From NCBI GenBank assembly GCA_905221605.1, contig CAJNDS010002103.1:606306-619805 (forward strand): 13,500 nt of DNA, read 5' to 3'. The translations under genes were made by a program, and so were the position numbers. The notes beneath the pieces were generated by a model. That model made no database searches. It was not told the origin of the DNA and saw nothing but the letters and a program-made list of their open reading frames with translations. Positions 1 to 10,000 of this stretch are shown here, in pieces; position 1 is the stretch's first letter, and each line of letters begins with the position of its first letter. The stretch is from Symbiodinium natans. Its lineage: Eukaryota > Sar > Dinophyceae > Suessiales > Symbiodiniaceae.

Positions 1-743
1 GCACCAGGTTCGAGTGCAGCTCTGATCAACTCCCCCGCCCCCACCTGACCCCAAACCCAAAGGGTCCGAAGTACCTGCATAGTAGAAAGTCGGGTTTCTA
101 TAATCGGAATTGCTATTATGGTTTGGGAAAGTGACCCCCCCATATAGATACTTAGGATTCTTTGGGAAACCTAGAGTAGCCCAGATAACCTTACAAGAAA
201 GAAACGGACCCAACAATTCAGGTACTGCCCTGTTTTTTGTGTATATCTGCATAGGTTCTTCGGTCCACAATAGAAAGTCTGCAGCAAGATATGGGCACTT
301 CCCCCAATAGAGGTACCCTTAATACATCCCTAGCACTGTCTAATCCTTAACATAGACTTAGAAGCCCCCCCATACACCTGATTTCGGAAATGCCCCATAT
401 GGTGTTTGTGGATCCGTGCCTGGTACTGCGACCTGTCGCTTTTGGCAGGAAGTCGTATTTTGCTGGCGGCAACGTCGGTCCTCGGCGGATTTCGGCATTT
501 CCAAAGCGCCAAACTGACTGCTTCTTAAGGGGAAGTAGGGGGCATTTGGGCATGAAATACCCTACATAGCTCTGAAAGGGTTATAATATACAACAGGCTA
601 CTGTAGAAGCTGAGGTACCTAGTTCCCCAATGAATTTCTTAAAGAAAGATCGTGGAAGCCAACCCTACCTGGCTTTCCGTGCACTCGAAGACCAAGCTGA
701 GGTCGATGAGGGTTCTTGGGGCTTACCGTTGTATGGTGTTACT
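1..743. other. 3' flank, no recognised gene
   Basis: No repeat domain, RNA gene or array is recognised. Short ORFs here look like chance. A GC-rich island at about 420-515 differs in composition from its surroundings and could be an exon of another gene, but no frame gives a recognisable motif. Confidence 0.5.
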
Positions 744-848
744 CGGGATGTTTCCCCTTTAGACTAACAGTCCTTAATAGGGAATATCATAGGGGGGGCA
801 CGAAAAATTCCCTGTTAAGGACTGCTAGTAGAAGGGGCAACATCCCAA
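744..848. mobile_element. Inverted-repeat element, copy 1 (MITE-like)
   Basis: The ends are GGGATGTTTCCCC...ACTAACAGTCCTTAATAGGGA and the reverse complement with a few changes, ending CATCCCA. About 40-base arms flank a loop of about 25 bases. It lies downstream of the gene's stop codon, so in the 3' UTR or flank. No coding capacity. Confidence 0.8.
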
Positions 849-919
849 CGTGTTACCTTCAAGCTTTCCTGGGGTTTAAAGGGCCAAGGCCTATGAGGCG
901 TTTAAGGTCTATCGGGCGA

Positions 920-1035
920 CTACACAGAAAGCCTGGCGGTGATGTAGGCTTCCGGCTTGCAGTCGAGGTTGAAGTTGCCCTCTGCAGTGACACCCAGCAC
1001 TCTTGCAGGTATCCACCTCGCAGGCTGAGAGGTGC
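920..1035 (-). CDS. Exon 16: last exon, ARWIPARVLGV to stop
   Basis: The frame reads TSQPARWIPARVLGV, then TAEGNFNLDCKPEAYITAR, and stops after LSV with TAG at 920-922. It contains WIPARV and the NLDCK core without the intron that separates them in repeats 1-3. Acceptors are TACCAG (start 1,035) or CTCAG (start 1,024). The tail after DCK is short, so repeat 4 is slightly truncated and forms the natural C-terminus. Unlike most exons it has no telomere-like array next to it. Confidence 0.87.
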
Positions 1036-4000
1036 CTGGTAGCTCAGTAGCCATGTTATGAGGACAAGGGCACCCTTTGCCTTTGGTTGGTTGCTCTATA
1101 AGGGAACCTTGAACCAGAAAAAAGGGAAAGGGTACCACTGGGCTTTCAAGGGTGTGTCCGTAGTCCGAAGGACAGCTTGGCGAAAATGAAAGACAACAGC
1201 AGGATGAACGGAGGCGTCTTGACTGTCTGTTGCCCGAAATCTTTAGGAAACAGACTCAGACAGGAGTTGCCGAGTAAGGAGATGTATGCACATGCTGTAT
1301 GGTGTAGGGCTACGTTGCATTGGCAACTCGTACCGCTGCACAATCGGAGGTTCATGAAAGTTGTTCTAGGATCGCAAGACTGCGGGCCTTTGCGTGTTGA
1401 TAGTAGTTGTGGAAAGCTCACTGCTGCCGAGGGGACCCTAAAAGGTTATGGGTGGCCCATAGACCTAAATAGGGATCGTAGTTGCCAGGGACAAGGAAAA
1501 CGAAGAGGTGCGAATTGCGTCGATCGAGCGAGTGAGCAAGACACGAGTGGCGGTCTAGGCGTGGTCGGGGGGGCTGGGGCCGGGGGCAGGTTTGGGGGGA
1601 GAGGGGGGGTAGGGCTGGTGTGGGGGTCGAGGGGTGGTGGAGGCGGGGGTCTAAGCGTTGGGCGGTGGTGGGGGGTGGGAGGCTAGGGGTAGTGGGGGTC
1701 TAGGGGTGGGTGGTGTTTGGAAATACACGAGCTGCCCCCACGCTTGTTTTACACGCGCCAGCGTAAGGTTTAGGACTTCTAGGCTGAAACCCTAAACCCT
1801 ACACCCTAAACCCTAAACCCTTATAGGGTTTCAACCCGACGGCATGGCAGTCGGAGAGTGCCAAGATGATGCTGAGTTCAGGGGCAAACCCAGATGGGAG
1901 TTTACGAAACTAAGGGACCCCTAAAGAAGACCCCCAAATAGCAAGGGATCCCCATCACATAGGGTTTAGGGTTTAGGGTTTGGGGTGTAGGGTTTAGGGT
2001 TTGGGGCTAGATCCCCAAATGGCAGGATTCCCTGATAACAAGGACCCCCAAGAAGGTACCCCTAATTTCGGACACCCCCCCAAATAGCAGCCCAAGGACT
2101 GCCAAGTCCTAAAGCGCAAAGTTCCCCAAAGAATCTTTCATTTGTCCGGGTGCCTAAGAATCCGATAGAGGAGTCTCGTAGTAAACAACCCGCACAACAA
2201 GCTTTGGGGTCCATGTAAGGAAGGCCTGTATTGAAGGTCCTCTAGACCGCTACTTGTAGGATGTGAGACAAAGTAAGCGCCCCAGCAGGGACCCTAATCA
2301 AAGTTATCCCACGTAAACACCTACCTAATTACCTGATGACCGCTTGCTACGTCCCCCAATCTTTCAGGAACGTCTAAGGCAGTTTAGGAAACTGGGAGTG
2401 AGGAGCTTGAGTTTTCGGACTGCCCCACCTGCTCTGGGAGCCACTGAAGTACTCCACCTTGCAGTCAGCTGTATCCCTAAACCCTAAACCCTAAACCCTA
2501 AACCCCAAACCCCAAACCCTAAACTCTAAACCCTATGAGCACAGCCTGCTCCGTGTAAGATGTCGGGCGAAGAGGTTTCTACTTGGAGGATCATGGGACT
2601 TAGTAAGTTTAGGGTTGAGGGCCGTTTAGGGTTTAGGGTTTAGGGCTTAGGGCTTAGGGTTTAGGGTTTAGGGCTTAGGGTTTAGGGTCTCATCACGATA
2701 ACGGAGAATCCCTACGAAAAGCCTCCCTAAACTAGGATTGCCCTTCAAACCCTCTGAAAAATGTTCCTGAATCTGGTCCTCTTGAAACCCAATAAGGGAA
2801 GACATGAAACGTCCCAAGGCCTCCTTAAGAACCTAGACCCTGAACCCTGCTCAAAATGTACATAACTTCCGAGAAGACCCGAACCATGCTTGACACACTC
2901 ACACCGAAGCCAGCGCAACACTTATACTTGCAGTCCTTACTAGGGACTATATCACCCTAAACCCTAAACTCTAAAGCATCAAGGACTGTTAGTAAGGGGG
3001 GAACATCCCAAGGGAAAGCCTTGTCGCCTTCTTTGAAGAGAGGGCACTGCGCCGTGCCTCCAGCACTGGAATTGGGGTGGTTGAGGGCTAGGGTTTAGGG
3101 CTTAGGGGTTTAGGGGTTTAGGGGTTTAGGGTTTAGGGTTTAGGGCTAGGGCAGCCAATACCAAAATCCCAAATCCCACGCCCATGATGAACATGTCAAC
3201 ACAAAAATGAAGGAATAGCAGAAACACATCATAACAATAAGAATAGTCATAATCACCCCAACAAGAAAAGAGTAGTAGTAAAAAGCATAAAAAACCCTAT
3301 AACTAATCGCCGTAAGAATAAATATGGCTCATGACCCAAGCCCCTTTTACTGACAGTCATTAATAGGACTCTCAAGCAATGGCTCATGACCTAAACCCTA
3401 AACCCTACCTAAACCCTAAACCCTAAACCCTAAACCCTTAAATCCTAAACCCTAAACCCTACACCCTAAGCCCCTGGCTCAAAGGGGATCCCGCGCGCGA
3501 GCTGGCAGCGCTCCGGGCCTCCAGGCTCCAAGTCCACTCAAGGGACTAAAGACGGGATGGGTTATTTGGGGGTTAGGGTTCAGGGTTTTGGGTTTTGGGG
3601 TTTAGGGTTTTGGGTTTAGGGTTTAGGGTTTGGGGTTTACGGGGTCTCTTTGGGGGCTGCTTAGGTAAATAGGGTCTAAATAAGGTATATGGTATATATA
3701 GGGGTTAATTATACAGGGGAATACGATCAAGGGTCCCTTCTAGGGGTCCGTCCGTATACCCCCTAATCCACGCAGTGCACCAAGCCCCTTAACTACAAAT
3801 TGTTGGGATGTCCCCCCTTAGACTAACAGCCCTTATTAGGGATAATAGTACCCCCCATTATAGTCCCTATTAAGGACTGTTAGTATAAGGGGGAACATCC
3901 CAAACTATTTGCTTAAGACCCCCTCCAAAGAAATAATAATGATAATTGATGTATGTATACCTGAATACAAAATAGTCTTCCGTGTAAGGGTTGTAACTTT

Positions 4001-7000
4001 CCTTTTTCGTTGCGTTTTTAAGGAAATAGTAGTTCACCCGAAATCCGCACCCACGCGACAGAGGTTGAAGGCTTGAAGAGAACCGAGAACGAACACTCAA
4101 ACACTCAGACCGGCTACTCTTTCGGCAGAGTCCCGCAAGACCTTGACGAAAGCCCCTCGATGCGCCACAAAATCATGCAAATTCAAGGGTGAAGCACCCC
4201 CGCCTTTAGCTGGATCCTCAGCTGTCCCCTTTCAACCCTCAACCCTGATGAGCTGCTGACCACACCCCTCAAAAACCCATCAAGAACTTCAAGAACCTTC
4301 TCAAAACCCTCAAAAACCCTCAAAAACCTTCCAAGAAATCCTCAAAAAGCCCCTCAAAAGTGTTCCCAAAAACCCTCAAAAACCCCTCAAAAACCTTCCC
4401 AAAAAAAACCCTCAAAAGCCCCAAACCCTAAACCCCAAACCCTAAACCCTCTAAACCCTAAAAAAGCTCTCCTGCCTGGGCCTTTCGGAGCCGATCTTTG
4501 GGCACCTGGGGCTTGCAATCCAGGTCGAAAGTTCCGTCCTCGTTCCGGCGGAGGACCTTCCAGAGCTGGGTTTAGGGTTTAGGGTTTAGGGTTTAGGGTT
4601 TAGGGTTTAGGGTTTAGGGTTTAGGGTTTAGGGTTTAGGGTTTAGGGTTTAGGGTATAGTGTTTAGTGTTTGGGGTTTAGTGTTTAGGGTTTAGGGTATA
4701 GGGTTTAGGGTTTAGGGAGCTGGCTTGAGGGCTTCAGCCTTAAACCGTACTTTGGAGTAGACCCTGAAAAAACCAGGTATATACTTTTTAGGTATAAGCA
4801 GCCATAATCGAAACCCAGACCCAACAAAAACCTCAAAGTATAGTACTCCAAAACCCAGTAAAGCCCTGCACCTGTAAACCCTGTAGACCATAAAGCCGCT
4901 AAAAAAGTAGTGCCCGTGATCCTCTCAGCAGTTGCTTCTGGGACCCAAACCGAAACCCGAAACCCTAAGCCATCCTAAACACGAATCCGCTGGCGAACTG
5001 ACGTTTCCGAGGTTGGGTAGGGCCGTGGCACTGCCCTGGCAAGCAGAAGCCTCAGCGACACCTTTATGTTAGGCTTTGGATTAAAGGGTTTGAGGGTTAA
5101 GGCAATGACAAACCCAGAACTCCAAAAAGGTGGCTAACTGTCGCTGTCGAGATCAATGCGAAGGTCCATGAACCCAATGCGCTTCAGGTTCTGTGCGTGC
5201 CTAAGAAAACACGATGCACCCTGCGGAGCAAAACGGCTGTACCAAGTTCCCTCCCCATGGCATGCCCCTGACATTTGACGCCAACCCTAAACCCTAAACC
5301 CTAAACCCTAAACCCTAAACCCCCAAAAAGCACCTACATGTACGTGGCAGGTGCCTTTGCAGGAATCCAGCGTTGCAGCTTGGCGCCGAAATACTCGACC
5401 TTAGGATGAATTCACAGTTTCTGTGTGTAAAGCCTGGGCTTTGCACAGGGCTAAAAAGTTTAGGGTTCAGGGTTTAGGGTTTAGGGTTTAGGGTTTGGGG
5501 TTTAGGGTTTAGGGTAGTGTTTTGTTGGAGTTTAAGCTTCTGAGTTTGTTAATGGCATCAGCCCAGAACCCAAGTGCCTAAACTCAAGCTGTAGGAAACT
5601 TTGAGAGCCCCAGGGAGTTTGGGACGTAGGGCTCAGGGTACCTTTTCCCGGTTTTGTTTGGCAAGTCGGACTCTTTTAACTTCAGCTCCTAAAAGCAGAA
5701 ATCCAGGCCATTTAGCCTCAAGACTAAACCCCTAAGCCCTAAGCCCTAAGCCCTAAACCCTAAACCCTAAACCCTAAACCCTAAGCCCTAAACCCTAAAC
5801 CAATCCAGGCCATTTGGCGTGAAGACTTGCCGCCAAGTCACGTGCTCATTGGCTTCGAACTGCTCGTCCGACCTTCCCATCTGTCTCTTTACTACTATTT
5901 TTGCTTGAGAACCCCGAAAGAATTAAAGAATATTGCCATCAGTCTCTTTACTACTTTTTTGCTTGAGAACCCCATAAGAATTAAAGCATAAAAAACCATT
6001 CACCTTATAAGGAAGATTCTATTTTTGAAAAAAAATCTTGGGGGGGGTTCTTGAGCAATTCGTAGTTTAGGGTTTGCGTTTGACCTTGCGAAGGTCAAGG
6101 ATGCCGTCCATCTGTTTATATGGGAGGCTTTAGGGTTTAGGGTTTAGGGTTCAGGGTTTAGGGTTCCCCACAATAGGGAGGCTCCCTGACATGCACCCCA
6201 GAAAACGCCCTTAGTCCTTACTGAATGTACGTGGTAACTTCTCCAACACATGGTCCTTTCTGGGGTCCTCATCGTCAGGCGGCCCCGATCCCTGAACCCT
6301 GAACCCTAAACCCTAAAACCCTAAACCAGGGTACCCCAAAACGGACCATGATTTAGAGAACTGACCATGGTGAACCTAGGCAGCTCTCTGAATGACGACG
6401 CCTTTGGGGCCTAAGAATATGGCTCAAACCCTAAACCCTAAACCCTAAACCCTAAACCCTAAACCCTAAACCCTAAACCCTAAACCCTAAACCCTAAACT
6501 CCGCATGATGGCAGGGGCCCGTAGAGAGAACGTTGTTCTAGTGTACCTTTCGAGGGACGAAAGGAGGGACCTTTACAAGGGACCTTAGGGCTTGTTGTTA
6601 GTCGCTATCTCAGGTATATAGTCCCTATCTTGGCAGCACTTAGGAGGGTAGCTATAAATTAAACTGTTAGCTGCCTTATGAAGAAACCCAATAAACCCAA
6701 AAAGGCTAAGGATCTAAAGTTGCAGTAGAGCACCACAAAGCTATATAGTGGGTTATATAGGGGAAGATGATTCAGGGTCCCTTCTAGGGGTCTCTCCTGA
6801 TACCCATTGCTTGAACCATACTCAAGAGTACCAGCAACTAATGTCAGAGGCGAGGCTACGAAACACGACCTCGACCCTGCTACTCCAAGTTGGAGGTCGT
6901 TGCACATCATTTCGGGTTCAGGGGTTCAGGACTCAGGCTTTCCCGCTTTACCTGAGCTTGCTCCGCGCGGACTTGCGCAAGAAAGCTAAACCCTGAACCG

Positions 7001-10000
7001 TAAACCCCAAACCCCAAACCCTAAACCCTAAACCCCAAAGCCTAAATCCTAAACCCCAGATCTCCCTGTGGGGCTCTCACAGCTGCTGTGAGCCAGGTGG
7101 GGGCGAAGGCAAGCGGATGTTCTCCAGGGCAGCCTGAGGGTTTAGGGTTTAGGGTTTAGGGTTTAGGGTTTAGGGTTTAGGGTTTAGGGTTTAGGGTGGG
7201 TAGGGATTCAGGGGTCAGGGATTCAGGCTTCGCGATGCGCAGGTTACGGGAATCCCTGATCACTCAACCGACTTGAAACCGTCAAGTGACAAACTGAACT
7301 CTGCAACCCTGAAGACTACCGAGAGCAACCTATGATATACCAAACTTGGGATGTTCCTCCTTATACTAACAGTCCTGAATGGGGATTATACTGGGGGGGA
7401 GGCGGGTTACTAGATTCCCGAGTAAAAACTGCAAGTATAAGGGGAACATCCCAACCCTAAATCATAAACCCTCAACCCCAAGCATGAAGACTCTACCCCA
7501 AGGCTCCATTGTAGGACCTTTTTGGGGTAGTACACTAGAGTCCTAACCCTAAACCCTAAACCCCAAACCCCAAACCCTAAACCCTAAACCCTAAACCTAC
7601 CTAACCCAAAAAGGAACTACATTGGAGCCCTTGGGTAGGTAGAACCTAAACCCTAAACCCTAAACCCTTTTTGGGGTAGAAGCAGTCGAGCCAGGTGCCC
7701 GAGGCTCCAGCGTCAGCCTTGCAGTCGAGATCAACCTTGCCGTCCTTCACGGCCCTGGGCTTAGGGTTTAGGGTTTAGGGTTTAGGGTTTAGGGTTTAGG
7801 GTTTAGGGTTTAGGGCTTAGGGGGATTTAGGGTTTCGGGTTCAAGGTAGCAAACAATGTACAGGCCCGGTTGGGGTCTAACTATCCACACCCCACTCAAG
7901 ATCCTACTACAGATCGTCCGCCCTTCCACTTGTGATCGAACGAACCGCTATACTCCTAAACCCTAAACCCTAAGCCCTAAACCCTAAACCCCTACACTGC
8001 TACCTCCCGACTCGACCGGTACAATGATGAGAGGGTTCGGCCAAAGGAAGCGGCGACGAATGCTCCAGCCCTAAACTTGGGATGGTCCCCCTTATACTAA
8101 CAGTCCTTAAAAGGGATGTTACTATTATCATTATTATGATTGCTACTATTACAACTTTTATTTTTTATTTCTATTACTATTATTGGTACGATTACTAATA
8201 TCATCACTTTTCTAAAACAGTTAATAGGGGGCACTATAACCATTAAGGCCAGTTAGTATAAGGGGGAACATCCCAAATTTAGGTCCCTTGCTGAGTTTCT
8301 GCTATCATCGCCTGGTGTTGGGATTTAGGGTGTGCTTGCGGTTCAGGTTCTCATCTTCAGGCTACTGTACCCCAAAAGGGGACAGGGTTTAGGGTTTAGG
8401 ACCCTAAGTACCAACAAGCAATGGAGAACTGGCCATCGAACGACGATCTATTGAACCTATTGCCATGCTGTGAGTGCTCTGGGTGCTGCGCACGACCTTG
8501 GCGGCTATCCAGTTGGCCTTTCCCAAGGGCTGCCGGATCAAAAACCAAAAATGAGGATCAAAAAACAAACAACCGAGGGATTGAGGTTTAGGGTTTGGGG
8601 TTTAGGGTTTGGGGTTTAGGGTTTGAGATTTATAGGGTTTAGGGTTCAGGGCTTAGGGGTAGGCAGGAGCTTGTGAGCACATTTGCTTCGGCGATGCGAG
8701 CCTGGCTGGCGCTGTAGTACTCCACTCGCATACCTAAGAGCCACTGCGGCAGAAGCACTGCCGACTTCGCTCAAATTTAGGGTTTAGGGTTTAGGGTTTA
8801 AGGGTTTTATGGTTTTAGGGTTTTAGGCTTTTAGGGTTTAGGGTTCTTGTGACTTCTGCTCACCCGTGCCGAAACGGAAAAGCAAAGTCGACAATCAATC
8901 AACGATCGCGTTGAGGTCCCCGCCGACCTCAAACGAAGCTGGCCTTGTGGCAGAATGGCGTTGACATCTGGACATGTGGGTTGGGATGTTCCCCCTTATA
9001 CTAACAGTCCTTAATGGGGATTCGAATAGGGGGTACTATAATCCCCATTAAGGGCTGTTAGCATGAGGGGGAACATCCCCACTTGTGGGTTTTGTTCTAG
9101 ATTAAGTCCCCATAAAACTGGCAATATAGGGGCCAAACACAAACAGGCACCCCCCAAGTAAGAACAACGCACCTGGATTTGCCATGCTAAGCATTGCACC
9201 AATGGGTACTGATGTGACCAGCACAACTACTTGTGGCAGTGAACAACCAAATAACACAAAATCAGACGAACCTTCTTTTGTTGCAGATGGCTCTGCACGC
9301 CCGGGTTTACACACAGCGTGGCCAAAACTGCAACTGACAGAGACATTGCACTCGACCTAGAGTAACTTATGTACCCTGAGAAAGGGACAAGGGTCCAATG
9401 TTCGAGGTTTCCTCTAGGTAGGCCCACATGTATATATATATATATATATAATACACACATGTGTATACATATCCGAAGCCCAACGAATCCGTTTCAAAAG
9501 CTTAAGCCTGTAAGCATCCATGTTCCATGCACCTTTTTGGTATACACTGGTGCCCTCTTTTGGGGTTCCTACTAAGTAGTTTTAGAGCCCAAGTACAAAT
9601 ACAAAATAGGTACATAAACCCTACACCCTGGACCCTGCAGCTTAAAACCCTCCCCAAACCCTAAACCCTAAACCCTAAACCCTAAACCCTAAACCCAAAA
9701 ACCCTTAGGGCAAGCCGAGGCCCCCTGCGTGCGCTTTTTCCGGACGTATTCGTCGGAAACCTGCGATGGGCATTCGGACCCCATGTGCCAGGCTTTTGAA
9801 GCATGTATTCTTTAAGGGTTTAGGGTTTAGGGTTCGGGTTTGTTTCTATACTATGGTCCTTTTATTCTTATTTTAAGTGTGTGTGTGTGTGTGTGTGTTT
9901 TGTTTTTTTTTTTTTTTTTTGGGGGGGGGGGGGGGGCTCCGATTATCATACGGAGCTTAAGGAACGAGGGAACCGAAAAGGGGTCCAAGATTCAGAGAAA

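Larger units (their letters stand above)
1036..2441 (-). other. Intron 15 (about 1.4 kb)
   Basis: It separates VEYFS from WIPARV of repeat 4. It contains a CCCTAAA and a TTTAGGG array, a strongly G-rich tract (plus strand) and unique sequence. A 169-codon plus-strand ORF at 1,177-1,686 ends in Gly-rich low complexity and is judged non-coding. Confidence 0.65.
2458..3019 (-). other. Intron 14
   Basis: It holds inverted-repeat element copy 2 next to the donor, and CCCTAAA and TTTAGGG arrays bracketing an unassigned 70-base island. Confidence 0.65.
3066..3498 (-). other. Intron 13
   Basis: TTTAGGG and CCCTAAA arrays lie at its two ends, with AT-rich sequence (about 3,160-3,345) and a half copy of the inverted-repeat arm at about 3,342-3,368 between them. 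Confidence 0.5.
3546..4475 (-). other. Intron 12
   Basis: Contains a TTTAGGG array, a dispersed repeat copy, inverted-repeat element copy 3, a degenerate CCCTCAAAAA tract and a CCCTAAA array. A 76-codon minus-strand ORF at 3,870-4,100 overlaps the element and has no recognised motif. Confidence 0.55.
4557..5354 (-). other. Intron 11
   Basis: A GC-AG intron in phase 0. It has a long TTTAGGG array at its 3' end and a CCCTAAA array at its 5' end (transcript sense: UUUAGGG first, CCCUAAA last), with unique sequence at 4,718-5,283 in which no exon is recognised. Confidence 0.75.
5400..5841 (-). other. Intron 10
   Basis: The only intron in the model with a GT donor. It carries a CCCTAAA array near its donor side (plus-strand 5,724-5,801) and a TTTAGGG array near the exon 11 acceptor. 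An island at about 5,660-5,705 can be read ELKLKESDLPNK but is not needed in the chain. Confidence 0.6.
5873..7086 (-). other. Intron 9 (about 1.2 kb)
   Basis: Contains a tandem duplication, four or five arrays and a dispersed repeat copy. Islands at about 6,075-6,110 (MDGILDLRKVKR) and 6,210-6,290 (PPDDEDPRKDHVLEKL) have open frames but are not needed for the repeats. Confidence 0.55.
7134..7699 (-). other. Intron 8
   Basis: Holds a TTTAGGG array by the exon 9 acceptor, inverted-repeat element copy 4, a second type of inverted repeat (7,493-7,638) and two CCCTAAA arrays. Confidence 0.7.
7755..8488 (-). other. Intron 7
   Basis: Contains a TTTAGGG array near exon 8, a CCCTAAA array, inverted-repeat element copy 5 with an AT-rich insert, and a two-unit TTTAGGG remnant. 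Confidence 0.7.
8944..9711 (-). other. Intron 4
   Basis: Holds inverted-repeat element copy 6, a small hydrophobic ORF on the gene's strand, a TA microsatellite and a CCCTAAA array at its donor end. Confidence 0.5.

Noticed and set aside
1177-1686. Longest ORF in the window (169 codons, plus strand)
   Set aside because: Its second half is a translation of the G-rich tract, it lies antisense within an intron, and no domain is visible.
3870-4100. 76-codon minus-strand ORF
   Set aside because: It overlaps one arm of inverted-repeat element copy 3 and has no motif or repeat-domain similarity.
6075-6110. MDGILDLRKVKR as a core exon of the Tudor-like repeat
   Set aside because: Exons 9 and 10 join in phase without it, and no VEY or WIPAKV exon lies in the expected position before it.
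6405-6430. Relict of the dinoflagellate spliced leader (ATATGGCTCAA resembles its 3' end)
   Set aside because: The match is only about ten bases and the CCGTAGCC part is missing; ATGGCTCA recurs at 3,323 and 3,379 by repeat relationship or chance.
6510-6560. Frame reading FSLRAPAIM as a degenerate WIPAKV exon
   Set aside because: It lacks the tryptophan and no phase-compatible neighbours were found.
9729-9760. Reading exon 4 as VSDEYVRKKR
   Set aside because: It needs a different border after exon 3 and loses the alignment of IR with repeat 2; kept only as an alternative.
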